The position numbers and the translations under genes are program-made. This document shows, one piece after another, positions 17,263 to 25,954 of a stretch of DNA of 64,000 nucleotides. Under the pieces are notes generated by a model, which saw only the letters and a list, made by a program, of their open reading frames with translations, was not told the DNA's origin and did not search any database. Source of the stretch: Gemmatimonadota bacterium (lineage in GTDB: Bacteria; Gemmatimonadota; Gemmatimonadetes; Gemmatimonadales; Gemmatimonadaceae); NCBI GenBank assembly GCA_026387935.1, contig JAPLKU010000005.1:62001-126000 (forward strand). The letters are read 5' to 3'. The first letter of the stretch is position 1, and each line of letters starts with the position of its first letter.

Positions 17263-17706
17263 GGCGTCCGGCTCCCATTCCACGGGATCACCGACGCGCA
17301 CCATGCCGCCGGCCAGCACCTGCGCGAACGCGCCGCCGCCCCAATCGGTGCGCATCAAGTCCTGCAGTCCGGGCAGCGCTTCCTCCATCCGCTCACAGGG
17401 AGTCGTCTCGCCGCCGATGGTGATGCGCACGGTTGTACCAATGCGCAGCACGCATCCACGAGTGTTTGGAAGCGAGATGCCGGAGAGCATCACGTTGGCG
17501 CGCCTCGACCCGGGATCGATGTCGCCGCCGAGCGTGGCCATGTGCGCCTCCCACACTTCGCGCTCAATCAGCGTGACTTGGCGTCGCCGGCTGCGCCCTA
17601 CGCTCCCCGCGAGCCCCTGATCAACGACGAACTCTACGTGTTGCACGGGGTCCATCGGGCCGCGATGCGCGCGCTTGAGCCAGAGTGCTTCGATTCGTCC
17701 GGGCAT
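17251..17706 (-). CDS. MOSC domain-containing protein
   Basis: 151 residues from ATG 17706. A longer frame from TTG at 17769 adds 21 residues not expected in the family. It opens MPGRIEALWLKRAHRGPMDP, typical of small stand-alone MOSC proteins. The beta-barrel motifs RRQVTLIEREVWEA, PGSRRANVMLSGISLP and the near-terminal cysteine in TTPCERMEEALPGLQ follow. In the MOSC family that cysteine is proposed to carry sulfur or bind molybdenum cofactor. There is no partner oxidoreductase nearby. The 131 bases between it and the UPF0182 gene hold nothing that I recognise. Confidence 0.83.
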   Translation of the reverse strand: MPGRIEALWLKRAHRGPMDPVQHVEFVVDQGLAGSVGRSRRRQVTLIEREVWEAHMATLGGDIDPGSRRANVMLSGISLPNTRGCVLRIGTTVRITIGGETTPCERMEEALPGLQDLMRTDWGGGAFAQVLAGGMVRVGDPVEWEPDAAQP

Positions 17707-17769
17707 TCCGGAAAAGTACGACCGCGTGGCTATCCTCGCGCCTTCCAGTTGGGCATCCAGTGAAGACAA

Positions 17770-17800
17770 CGGGGCGAGGGCAAGTATTGCCCCCGCCCCG
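17770..17800 (-). terminator. Intrinsic-type terminator of the S9 peptidase gene
   Basis: Read on the minus strand, CGGGGCGGGGGCAA and TTGCCCTCGCCCCG form a 14-bp stem with one G-U pair and a three-base loop, starting 5 bases after the peptidase stop. The transcript then runs into UUGUCUUC. It is the most convincing intrinsic terminator in the window. Confidence 0.7.
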
Positions 17801-17805
17801 CTTCT

Positions 17806-20802
17806 TTACGGCCTGATCACCGGCACCAGCTGATCCTTGCCCTTGTCCTTTGCCGCGATGCCCTTCGTCATCCACTCCGGTTCCGGTGCGCCCTTCAACT
17901 TCACGTCGAAAAAGGCCTGCATCCGGCTGGCCCAGTCCTTCTGGTTGGCGCGGCCCTGAATGCCATGGGGTTCGCCATTGTAGTTGAACAGGTACGCTTC
18001 CTTATTCTGCCGGCGCATGCCGATATACATCTCGATGCCCTGATACCACGGCACCGCGCCGTCCTGGTCGTTGTGCAGAATGAGCAATGGCGTCTTGATG
18101 CGATCCACGGAGAAGAGCGGCGAGTTTTCGAGATAGAGCGGCAGTCCTTCCTGCAGTGACTTGCCAATGCGGCTCTGGCCGCTCTCGTACTGCATCGCGC
18201 GATTGACGCCGCTCTCCCAGCGAATGCCACCATAGGCGCTCGTCATGTTGCTCACCGGCGCGCCCGCCTCGGCCGCCGTGAACATATTCGTCTGCGTGAT
18301 CATGTAAGCAATCTGGTAGCCGCCCCACGAGTGGCCCTGCAGGCCGATCTTCTTCGGGTCGACAAAACCCTTGTCGATCAACGACTGCACGCCTGGCACC
18401 ACGGACTTGAGCGCGCTCTGCCCCGGGTGCCCCATCTCGTAAAAGATGTCGGGCTCGAACATCAGGTACCCGTTCGACACGTACTGCGTGATGTTCACCG
18501 ACGTTCCACCGTTCGGCGCCACATACGCGTGCAGACCGTCCGAGAGATCTTCGTAGAAGTACGTGACCATCGGATACTTTTTCTTCGGATCGAAGTTCTC
18601 CGGCTTGAACAGAATGCCCTGACGCGGCACACCGTCCGCACTGTTCCACTTCACAAGTTCAGCCGAGCCCCAGTTGTACTCCTTCTGGAATGCATTCGCG
18701 TCGGTGATCCGCGTCTTCGCACCCGGAATGCTCGAGCCCACCCAGAGATTCGGAAAATCCTTGAAGGTGCTCTTGGTGAGCATGTACAAATCGGCCTTCT
18801 CGGCCTTTACTGGATTGCCGTACCGCAGCGGGTCCATCGTCACCTTGTCCGGTGCGTGGCGACCGTTGAACGTGGTGCGATAGAAACCGCTCTCCTTCGT
18901 CGTCTCGCTGAACGCGCTCAGCCACGTCGGCTTGCTCGTATCCAGATACCGCTCTTCGGCGTCGCGATCGAGTGCGATGGCGCGGAGCGTGATATTCTCG
19001 CGGCGGCCCACGGAGTCCGTGAGCACGACCGCCGGCTTGGCGCCGTTCGGCTCAAACTCCCAGATGTCGAAGCGGTCGTTGATGAGCACCGACTTGTCGT
19101 CCTTCGTCCACCCCGCGAGGCCCCATGCGGCTGGCTCATTCGGCGTGCTCCACGTTTCCTGATCGAAGTGCACGCTCTTCATCGCGCCGTTCAGGTCCAC
19201 CGTTTTGCCCGTTGCGATGTTGTACGAGTACCAGTGCTTCGCGTCGTACCAGGTGATGTACTTCGCGCCAGTCGAGAGCTGTGCCTGGCCGCTGATCTTT
19301 TTCGCGAGCTGCTTCCGCGTGCCCGTGGCCGGATCCACGACGTACACGTCGTTGCCACCGTCACCCCACGAGCGCTCGAGTTCGTAGACGACGCCGGTGG
19401 ACTGCAGCCCAACCTTTGCGTCGTCCGAAAGCTGTACGCTCGGGAAGTTCTCATCCGTGAGGCGCGTGAACTTCTTTGTCGTGAGGTTCACGATGCCCTG
19501 GAAACTCCGATTCAACGCCTGGCCAACCTGCAGCAACTGCGTAGGCTGGATCTGCGCGTCTTTAAAGTGCCAGAGATCGAACTTCGCTTTTCCAACGAGC
19601 GAATCGGTTGGTGCCACTTCTTCCCGTGGCGGCGCAATCGTCACCGTGACGGCGTTCCCGGCGCGCGTGAACGCGAGCGGGCCCGCTTCCACGACATGAA
19701 AATACGAAGGCAGCGCGGCGGCTGTGACGACCTGCGTTGCCGTTCCCGCCTTGACCGTGCCGACGTACACCGCAGCCTTCGCATCGCGCTTGCCGAACTC
19801 ATCCTTGTCGGATGTGAACGCAAACTGCTGCTGCGTGCGGTCGAACGTAAATGCGCGGTAGTTGCCGGGACCCGTCATCACGGTGCGCGTCACGCCGGTA
19901 CCGAGGTCGCGGAGATAAATGCCGTCCTTGGTCGAATCGCGCGACGTCACCGTGTAGGCGAGTACATGGGCGCTATCGTCGAATGCGTACTGCGTAACAT
20001 CGGCAAGCCGTTCTTCGGCACCGGTGTCGAGGTTGCGTAGCACGAGTGGCGTGCCAAAGGTGCGCCGCGGTCCGTTGCCCCCGGCAGCCGCGTCACCACC
20101 AGCGCCGCCAGCGGCAGCTCCGCGACCACCACGTCCGCCGCGTCCGCCAGCCGCGCCAGCACCGGCGGCGTTTGCGGCCGAATCGCCCATCGAATAGGCG
20201 AGCCACTTGCTGCTCGCGTCCGGCAACCGGAATGACCGCGCGCCTTTAATCGTTTCAATGTTGCCGTCCGCAGTCCGAATCACGCGAAGCATGTTCGTCG
20301 TCGGACCCGGCGGCGCGTTCGGCGTGATCGTGCCGCGCCCGCGCAGCGCCTTCTCCACGCTGTCCACTTCGGCTTTGGTCGGCTGATTCACCAGTACGAA
20401 AGCAAACTTGCCATCCGTCGTGAACGGTCCGAGGCCATTGGGTCCGGCCGGGCCGCCTCGGCCGCCGCGTCCACCACCACCGCCCGCCGGCGGCGCGCCG
20501 CCGGCTCCGCCGCGGCCACGTTCCGAACCCGGAATGTTGTTTTCGCGGGTGGTGTACCCGGTGCTCGTCCGGTATTCCGACGAACCCGACGTCGAGCGCA
20601 CGATGAACTCACCGTCGCCAAGGCGCGGGTTCAGCGTATACGCTGCCCACTTTCCGTCGGGCGACAGCGCCGGACTGGCGATTGTCTGCCACCGATCCCA
20701 GTCAGCCTGAGTGAGCGGCTTCTTTGCCTGAGCCTGTGCGGCCAGCGGCAGTGCCGCGGCCAGAACGAGGAACGCGACGCGCGTGCGGGAGGCGAATTGC
20801 AT
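17806..20802 (-). CDS. Exported S9 family peptidase (prolyl oligopeptidase / acylaminoacyl peptidase type)
   Basis: 998 residues. A signal peptide (VAFLVLAAALPLAAQAQA) is followed by a seven-bladed-propeller N-terminal region. The C-terminal alpha/beta-hydrolase domain has nucleophile G823-H-S825-W-G-G, an Asp in HNDQDGAVPW (D914), and His in GEPHGIQG. Two RG/G-rich stretches (about residues 95-120 and 215-240, with runs such as GGRGGRGG) interrupt the propeller; they are absent from most S9 enzymes. It probably cleaves oligopeptides in the periplasm. No clear Shine-Dalgarno precedes ATG 20802. A strong terminator follows. Confidence 0.9.
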   Translation of the reverse strand: MQFASRTRVAFLVLAAALPLAAQAQAKKPLTQADWDRWQTIASPALSPDGKWAAYTLNPRLGDGEFIVRSTSGSSEYRTSTGYTTRENNIPGSERGRGGAGGAPPAGGGGGRGGRGGPAGPNGLGPFTTDGKFAFVLVNQPTKAEVDSVEKALRGRGTITPNAPPGPTTNMLRVIRTADGNIETIKGARSFRLPDASSKWLAYSMGDSAANAAGAGAAGGRGGRGGRGAAAGGAGGDAAAGGNGPRRTFGTPLVLRNLDTGAEERLADVTQYAFDDSAHVLAYTVTSRDSTKDGIYLRDLGTGVTRTVMTGPGNYRAFTFDRTQQQFAFTSDKDEFGKRDAKAAVYVGTVKAGTATQVVTAAALPSYFHVVEAGPLAFTRAGNAVTVTIAPPREEVAPTDSLVGKAKFDLWHFKDAQIQPTQLLQVGQALNRSFQGIVNLTTKKFTRLTDENFPSVQLSDDAKVGLQSTGVVYELERSWGDGGNDVYVVDPATGTRKQLAKKISGQAQLSTGAKYITWYDAKHWYSYNIATGKTVDLNGAMKSVHFDQETWSTPNEPAAWGLAGWTKDDKSVLINDRFDIWEFEPNGAKPAVVLTDSVGRRENITLRAIALDRDAEERYLDTSKPTWLSAFSETTKESGFYRTTFNGRHAPDKVTMDPLRYGNPVKAEKADLYMLTKSTFKDFPNLWVGSSIPGAKTRITDANAFQKEYNWGSAELVKWNSADGVPRQGILFKPENFDPKKKYPMVTYFYEDLSDGLHAYVAPNGGTSVNITQYVSNGYLMFEPDIFYEMGHPGQSALKSVVPGVQSLIDKGFVDPKKIGLQGHSWGGYQIAYMITQTNMFTAAEAGAPVSNMTSAYGGIRWESGVNRAMQYESGQSRIGKSLQEGLPLYLENSPLFSVDRIKTPLLILHNDQDGAVPWYQGIEMYIGMRRQNKEAYLFNYNGEPHGIQGRANQKDWASRMQAFFDVKLKGAPEPEWMTKGIAAKDKGKDQLVPVIRP

Positions 20803-20886
20803 GGTGGAGAGCCCGGCTGGGGGTGGGAATTGCTCTCCTATAGTACGGAAGCCCAGCCGAGGGCGCTGGACCCCCGCCGCCCTGGG

Positions 20887-22119
20887 TCAGTCGATCTTCT
20901 TTTCCCCCGACCCGTACACGAGGTAGAACGCCGCGCCGATCACCGATATCACGGCAGTCAGCACGAACGGAGCCGTGAACGAACCCGTCTTGTCGATCAG
21001 CCAGCCCGTGATGGCCACACCGAGCACGCCCGGAACCGTGCCGCCCGTGTTCGAGATGCCCCAGATCACATCGGCGTACCGCGGCGCAATGTCGAACCCG
21101 TTCGGCGCGAAGCCGGAGAGGCAGAGCGAGATGGAACCACCGGCACCACACATCAACAGCACGCCGATCGTGGGCGATGTCGCGAGGGGAAGCGCGAGCA
21201 GGAACGCCGAGCAGGCGAGCAGCGCCGTCACCTGCGTCAGCTTGCGGACGAAGGTGACGGAACGTCCCCGGCGAATCATGCGGTCCGCGAAGTACGCAGT
21301 GACATTCGCTCCTACGAAGTAGGAGAGCCATGGCGCTGCCGACATCAGTCCCGCGTCAGTAAGCGAAACGCCGAACGTCGTCGTGAAGTAGGTCGGCAGC
21401 CAGGCCAGTAGCACGTACAGCGACCAGTTGCTGCAGAAGTGCGCGACGAGCACGGCCCACACTGCCGGCAGGGCGAAAAGCCGAGCCCATGGAATCGCGC
21501 GGTGCTCAGGTGCCGCTTCAGTGTCCGCGCTGCGTCCGCTGCCCACGCCCCAGAACCACCACGCCGCCCAGACGATGCCAATCGCGCCAAAGGCGTAGAA
21601 CGGCATCGGCCAGCCATACGACCGGATCAGCCATCCGGTGATCGGCAGCGCAACCATCGTCCCGATCGAGAGACCGCTGGTGAACAGTGCGACGGCCTGC
21701 GACCGGTGTGCGGCCGGTACCCAGCGGCCCACCACGTTGATCGATGCTGGGAAGACTGCCGCCTCACCCGCGCCGAGCGCGATGCGCGCAATGATCAGCG
21801 CCGGAAGTGAAATGAGCGCGGCCGGCGGCGTGAGCATTGTGAATGCCGACCACCAGAGCACGGCGAGCCCGAGCACAATCTTGCCACCGAAGCGATTCGC
21901 CAGCGCACCGCTCGCCGCCATCATCGCGAGGTAGCCGACGAAAAATGACGAGAGTACGTAGCCCTTGACCGTCTCGGTCCAACCGAACTGCTCCTTCATC
22001 TGGATCGCCGCGACGGAAATGTTCGTGCGGTCGAGATACGAGATGAACACGGCGGCGGTGCAGAGCAGCACCACGGTGTACCAATGGTGCCACGGGGGCC
22101 AGCGGCGTTGGGAGGTCAT
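20887..22119 (-). CDS. MFS transporter, anion:cation symporter (ACS) type
   Basis: 410 residues, twelve predicted helices. LDRTNISVAA in helix 1, the loop-2/3 segment FVGYLAMMAASGALANRFGG and RIALGAGEAAVFPASINVVG are typical of the ACS family (hexuronate, phthalate, 4-hydroxyphenylacetate and sialin-like carriers). The substrate is therefore likely an organic anion. ATG 22119 overlaps the stop of a truncated beta-propeller frame (ATGA) and lacks its own visible Shine-Dalgarno, so translation may be coupled to the stub. Confidence 0.88.
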   Translation of the reverse strand: MTSQRRWPPWHHWYTVVLLCTAAVFISYLDRTNISVAAIQMKEQFGWTETVKGYVLSSFFVGYLAMMAASGALANRFGGKIVLGLAVLWWSAFTMLTPPAALISLPALIIARIALGAGEAAVFPASINVVGRWVPAAHRSQAVALFTSGLSIGTMVALPITGWLIRSYGWPMPFYAFGAIGIVWAAWWFWGVGSGRSADTEAAPEHRAIPWARLFALPAVWAVLVAHFCSNWSLYVLLAWLPTYFTTTFGVSLTDAGLMSAAPWLSYFVGANVTAYFADRMIRRGRSVTFVRKLTQVTALLACSAFLLALPLATSPTIGVLLMCGAGGSISLCLSGFAPNGFDIAPRYADVIWGISNTGGTVPGVLGVAITGWLIDKTGSFTAPFVLTAVISVIGAAFYLVYGSGEKKID

Positions 22120-22275
22120 GGGATTCGGTTCGCGTCAATTTTCCAGAGCTGGCCAATCTTGTGGTCGCCCACCCAGACGGCGCCAGCTCCCCAGCGAATG
22201 GCGTCGGCGCCATCGCCGCCTACGTACTGGCGCGTCACGCGGTTCGTGCGCGGATCAATGCGCGGCGGAGACATG
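22116..22275 (-). pseudogene. C-terminal stub of a YncE/YVTN-type beta-propeller protein
   Basis: The minus strand reads IDPRTNRVTRQYVGGDGADA, then IRWGAGAVWVGDHKIGQLWKID. These are one and a half repeats of the pattern (IDPxTNxVxxxxxxGxxPxxIxxGxGxVWVxxxxxxxxxxID) that builds YVTN-type seven-bladed propellers. Upstream blades are missing; the frame runs antisense-free into the DUF4337 gene end with no family likeness. Its TGA (22116-22118) overlaps the MFS ATG. This is a relic kept at the coupling junction. Confidence 0.6.
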
Positions 22276-22282
22276 GCAGCGG

Positions 22283-22873
22283 CTACGACATCCAGGACAT
22301 GACGCCGTCCGGATGGATGGTCCATCCGAGGAAGCCGGCGAGTCCGAAGATTACGCCGACGGCGAGAAACATCGCCGCGAGTCCGAGAAGCCAGCGCTTC
22401 TGCGTCAACGCAGTCACGCCAAGCAACGCGATGGCCACTGAGAACGCCGCGTCAGAAAGGTCGAACTGATCATCATGCAAGTTCAGGTCGTCGTAGCTCT
22501 TCTGGTAGCCTTCGGCCTCGGCCTTGATCACCGCCTTTTCCTTTTCGTACCTCACGGCCTGTTCGCGGTACTGCTCGATCTTCTTGTCGAGCTCGGGATT
22601 CGCCCGGCCGCCGGTGGTGGCCTTGAGCGCGGTGAGCTGGTCATACGTCGCCTCGGCGATGTTCTGCTTCGTGCCCTTGGCTTGGTAGTACGACCAGGTG
22701 TCCACGGTTTTTGCCTGCGCTTGCGCCATCGCCTGGCCGACGTTGCCATCCTTGATGTTCCCGAGCGCCATGCAGGTCGCGGCGAGCGCGACAAGTACGG
22801 CTACGATCGAGTTGAGGCGCGACTCCCGCGCATGCTCGACTGCCTGTGTCACCGTTTCATCAAGGTCGCCCAC
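22283..22873 (-). CDS. DUF4337 domain membrane protein
   Basis: 196 residues from GTG 22873, sharing one base with the upstream gene stop (TAGTG). One helix near residues 22-40 (LNSIVAVLVALAATCMALGN), a long charged coiled-coil-like segment (about 70-130, rich in Lys/Glu/Ala), and two C-terminal helices (FSVAIALLGVTALTQKRW and LAAMFLAVGVIFGLAGFLGW) match DUF4337. In that family the helical hairpin projects outside the membrane. Function unknown. It is last in a three-gene overlapping operon with the acetamidase and a small membrane protein. Confidence 0.8.
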   Translation of the reverse strand: MGDLDETVTQAVEHARESRLNSIVAVLVALAATCMALGNIKDGNVGQAMAQAQAKTVDTWSYYQAKGTKQNIAEATYDQLTALKATTGGRANPELDKKIEQYREQAVRYEKEKAVIKAEAEGYQKSYDDLNLHDDQFDLSDAAFSVAIALLGVTALTQKRWLLGLAAMFLAVGVIFGLAGFLGWTIHPDGVMSWMS

Positions 22874-23103
22874 TAACCCTTTCTCCAGTTTCGCCGAGTG
22901 AGGAACAGCAGCACCGCGCCGACCACCGCCACGCCGATGCTCGCACCAATCCAGCGCGCCCCGGACTCCGGCGAGTTGATGCTGCCGCCGAACAGGTCAA
23001 TGCCGAGCGGCGCGACGCCGTTGCGCGCCGACCGCGCGAGCACCGCAAGCCCAAGTCCAACGATCAGCATGAACCATCCAACAAGCCGGAAGAATGGCTT
23101 CAT
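22873..23103 (-). CDS. Small two-helix membrane protein
   Basis: 76 residues, with two transmembrane helices (LVGWFMLIVGLGLAVLA and IGASIGVAVVGAVLLFL) and a polar loop containing GIDLFGGS. I do not recognise a family. ATG 23103 overlaps the acetamidase TGA (ATGA), and its own TAG overlaps the DUF4337 GTG. Both junctions demand translational coupling, which is good evidence that this short frame is a real gene. Confidence 0.7.
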   Translation of the reverse strand: MKPFFRLVGWFMLIVGLGLAVLARSARNGVAPLGIDLFGGSINSPESGARWIGASIGVAVVGAVLLFLTRRNWRKG

Positions 23104-24212
23104 GCGGGCACCCGGCTCTTCAGCAGCTTCACGAGCACCGTGTATTCCGGATCCACCATCTGAATGATCGGGGCCTTCGAGTTCTGCGACACGAACTGGT
23201 AGGCGTCCATCTCAGACATTTTCGTCCGCTCGCGCACCCAGTTCACCATCGCCTTGAACGCCACCCGCGCGGCATCCTCGAGCGGACGCCCATAGCCCAC
23301 GAACATTATTTCGTCGGCATTCTCGATTCGCGGCACCGGCGTCGCCTTTTTTTTGATGAGCTCGACGTACACCTCGACGTGCATCGCGCCTTCGATCGCG
23401 GCCCCCATGATCTCGCCCTCACCCATCGCGTAATGCCCGTCGCCGAACGACAACATCGCGCCGGGCACATTCACGCCAAGGAACACGGTATTGCCCGCGC
23501 GCACTTCCCAGCAATCCATGTTCCCGCCGAACGGGCCAGGCACAATCGTCGAGCGCGCTTCACTCATTGACGGCGCAACCCCGAGGCAGCCGAGGAACGG
23601 CGCCAGCGGAACCTCCCACGAGTGCTTGCCGTCGCGCGTGGTCGTGCGCGCAATATTCCGCTTCGCGTCCACGTCGTAGCGCCACGACATCTCCGGGAAA
23701 TCCGCGCCGAGCATTGCCGTGCGATCGGTACCAACCAGCGTGCCGAACCCCGGACCGAACGACGACACCCCGTACGCGCGCGCCGGCTCGAGCTTCAGGA
23801 TGTGAACCGCCACGGTATCGCCCGGTTCGGCGCCTTCTATATGGAAGGGCCCAGTTTGCGGATTGTCGTGGCCTGGCGTCATCACCTTCGAGGGCAAATC
23901 CGCCGCCGTCTTCACGGCGCCATCAAAACAATCTTCGGTCCACGACACGATCCGCGTGCCCGGCGTGATACGCTGCTTGGCCGCGGCGCCGCCGAAGGTG
24001 TAGACCAGATCCTCATGTTTTGGAATCCAGTTGAGTACCGGCGCGTTCTGCGGAACGCTCATCAGCGCCGCCGGCTGCGCGCCCGCGGTACCAGGTGTGC
24101 CGGAAATGGGCGCGGCCGCGTCCGCTGCCGCAGCTGGACGTCCATCGCACGCCGCGAGCAGGCCCATCACGCCCAGCGGTGCTGAGGCGACGAACTGTCG
24201 GCGGGAATTCAT
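23100..24212 (-). CDS. Acetamidase/formamidase family protein, Tat lipoprotein
   Basis: 370 residues. The N-terminus NSRRQFVASAPLGVMGLLAAC combines a twin-arginine motif with a lipobox ending in Cys, so the enzyme is probably folded before export and anchored by lipid. The FmdA_AmdA fold is shown by GHDNPQTGPFHIEGAEPGDT, GGNMDCWEVRAGNTVFLGVN and SFGDGHYAMGEGE, the standard metal- and substrate-pocket motifs. It hydrolyses short amides to carboxylate and ammonia in known members. ATG 24212 has GGAGAG 7 bases before it. It starts the operon that continues into the small membrane protein and DUF4337. Confidence 0.88.
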   Translation of the reverse strand: MNSRRQFVASAPLGVMGLLAACDGRPAAAADAAAPISGTPGTAGAQPAALMSVPQNAPVLNWIPKHEDLVYTFGGAAAKQRITPGTRIVSWTEDCFDGAVKTAADLPSKVMTPGHDNPQTGPFHIEGAEPGDTVAVHILKLEPARAYGVSSFGPGFGTLVGTDRTAMLGADFPEMSWRYDVDAKRNIARTTTRDGKHSWEVPLAPFLGCLGVAPSMSEARSTIVPGPFGGNMDCWEVRAGNTVFLGVNVPGAMLSFGDGHYAMGEGEIMGAAIEGAMHVEVYVELIKKKATPVPRIENADEIMFVGYGRPLEDAARVAFKAMVNWVRERTKMSEMDAYQFVSQNSKAPIIQMVDPEYTVLVKLLKSRVPA

Positions 24213-24662
24213 TTACGCTCTCCAGTCGGATGCAATCGCGAAGTATGGCAGCCGTCCGCGCACGCGGCGAATCTGCTGATCGAGATCGATGATTGTCGCA
24301 GCAGCGCTGCACTTCCTCCAGCTGGTTGCCGAGTACCTCCCGCTGGTCACAACAGCGCGATACATCTGAGACGCGGTTAGCGCTGAGCGCGCCTAACCCG
24401 TAACTGCTTGTAGCGCAGTAACTTGCCGTACATGTGTTATTGTGACACTTCGGGTCGTTCGGTGGGGAGCGAGTGCGGGTGACCTCATGATAAAGATTTC
24501 ACGTCAACCGAGAGTGTGACCTTTACTCCGTACATTCGGTAAACGAGTTCGCCAGTTCCAGGATTGACATTTCCTGCTGACACTGCTTGCACTCTGTGGC
24601 TGAACTGAAGGTTTTCCTATCAACTACGATGCGGTGCAGCTGCCACCCGTCAAGACGACATC
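24213..24662. other. Intergenic stretch of 450 bases, AT-richer than surroundings
   Basis: No coding sequence that I can support. The GC content falls from about 24350 on. GGTTAG (24375-24380) and CTAACC (24393-24398) flank a short CGC/GCG helix and could form a small hairpin. TTGACA occurs near 24566 without a matching -10. I see no tRNA or recombinase end that would make it an attachment site. Confidence 0.5.
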
Positions 24663-25049
24663 TCAGATGACCGACCCCTCGCGCTGGATGGCAACCCAAG
24701 CAGCTATTTTCTTGCCTACTCTGATTGGCAGGACACGCCAGTACATGATGAAAGGTGTTTTGTCTTTCTTGTAGTTGATCGCCTTGCCCTCAAATTTCCT
24801 GCCCGACTTCAGTGCATTAATAAGCCGAGCAATCACTTTAGGATCTGTTGCAGGGCCTTGAAGAATCCGCGGTGTTTTGCCGATGACCGCGGACGGATTG
24901 TAACCCGTGAGTTTCTTGAAAGCCTTGTTGGCGTAGATGATCTTGCCTTCCGCCGATGCTTCCGTAATCAGCACTGAGTCAAAGCTGTTCTCCGCTAAGA
25001 CCTGAAGCAATGCTGATCCACCAGGCACTCCATTTATGAGCCGTTCCAA
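24663..25049 (-). CDS. Stand-alone PAS domain protein
   Basis: About 128 residues from TTG 25049. An in-frame TAG stands shortly upstream and there is no ATG in between, so the true start is uncertain. A single PAS domain fills the protein: NSFDSVLITEASAEGKIIYA, NKAFKKLTGYNPSAVIGKTP, RILQGPATDP and a C-terminal strand MYWRVLPIRVGKKIAAWVAI. The layout resembles LOV-type PAS domains, but the flavin-binding cysteine (GRNCRFLQ) is replaced by GKTPRILQ, so it is not a photoreceptor of that kind. No output domain is present. Codon use (AAA, ATA, AAT, TTT) differs from the neighbours, which suggests recent acquisition. Confidence 0.7.
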   Translation of the reverse strand: MERLINGVPGGSALLQVLAENSFDSVLITEASAEGKIIYANKAFKKLTGYNPSAVIGKTPRILQGPATDPKVIARLINALKSGRKFEGKAINYKKDKTPFIMYWRVLPIRVGKKIAAWVAIQREGSVI

Positions 25050-25123
25050 TGAGTTTGCCCCATCCGGTATAAGAGTTTCAATCAGGTTCTAAAACAATAA
25101 GCCATAACTTTGTTCTACGCGTG

Positions 25124-25876
25124 CTACGGCCGGCAGTTGGCGGCGGCGACCCGCGCCCGGACATCGGCGGCATCGCGCGGGCGGGAGGCGGCATCGGGCG
25201 CGCGGAAGGTGATCACGTACGCTCCGTCGGGCATCGCGTCGCGTCGCACGCGGCTGTAGCCCACCGCGCCGAGCTCACAGATGAGCAGCCGCGGCGGGGT
25301 GCCATGCCGGTCAGTTGGGGCATCCTGATCGAGGATCGCTAACCGACCGCCCTCGCGGAACGCCGGCGCGAGTCGGTACAGCAGGGCGTACGGGTCGCTG
25401 ATCTCGTGATACATGTGAATCATCAGCGCTACATCGATACTCGCCGCGGGCAACGCCGGATCGCCGGGTGTCCCCGTGATCACCTCCACATTGGTCCACT
25501 TGGCGTCAGCCACGCGCTCTCGGAGCATCGCGAGGTAGCGCGGCTCGATGTCTTGCCCATACACCACACCGCTCGGGCCTACCCGCTCACTGAGGTGCCG
25601 CACGTAATAGCCGTCGCCAGCGCCGATGTCGGCTACGCGCTGGCCGGAGCGGATATTTAGGAGGGCCATCACCTTCTCCGCCTCGCCGAAGGCATCGCGG
25701 TCGTCTTCAGCGATCCACCGCGGGGCCACGATGCGCGAGATGGGCCGGTTGGGCGCCGGAAACTCTCGGGTGGCCGATTGCGCGGTAGCCGTCTGTGCAG
25801 CGGCCGCTGGCGCAGTGCCCGTTGCGGCGACGCTGATGCCCACTGCCAGACAGGTTGCGGTGGTCCAGCGCGCCAT
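25124..25876 (-). CDS. Exported class I SAM-dependent methyltransferase-fold protein
   Basis: 250 residues from ATG 25876; a TTG at 25954 would add 26 residues of basic sequence. The N-terminus MARWTTATCLAVGISVAATG with an Ala-rich cleavage zone looks like a signal peptide. The Rossmann fold is clear: DIGAGDGYYVRHLSERVGPS (motif I), VYGQDIEPRYLAMLRERVAD, IDVALMIHMYHEISDPYALL, and GGRLAILDQDAP. It resembles exported methyltransferase-like proteins seen in several soil phyla. SAM is not expected in the periplasm, so export, if real, is puzzling. It lies alone next to the AT-richer patch. Confidence 0.78.
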   Translation of the reverse strand: MARWTTATCLAVGISVAATGTAPAAAAQTATAQSATREFPAPNRPISRIVAPRWIAEDDRDAFGEAEKVMALLNIRSGQRVADIGAGDGYYVRHLSERVGPSGVVYGQDIEPRYLAMLRERVADAKWTNVEVITGTPGDPALPAASIDVALMIHMYHEISDPYALLYRLAPAFREGGRLAILDQDAPTDRHGTPPRLLICELGAVGYSRVRRDAMPDGAYVITFRAPDAASRPRDAADVRARVAAANCRP

Positions 25877-25954
25877 ACGGTAGCGGGAGCGCGTGATGGA
25901 TCGAGTTAGCACGCGCACCTGCTCGAGGCGCGACGACGAACGGCCACGGGGCAA

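Noticed and set aside
18331-20040. Plus-strand open frame of 569 codons
   Set aside because: Runs antisense inside the S9 peptidase gene and shows no recognisable domain.
24375-24398. GGTTAG...CTAACC hairpin resembling an integron attC core
   Set aside because: The arms are too short, the R and L box layout is missing, and no integrase or cassette array is near.
24663-25049. LOV photoreceptor
   Set aside because: The PAS domain has a LOV-like layout, but the flavin-binding cysteine motif is replaced by GKTPRILQ, so photochemistry of the LOV type is excluded.
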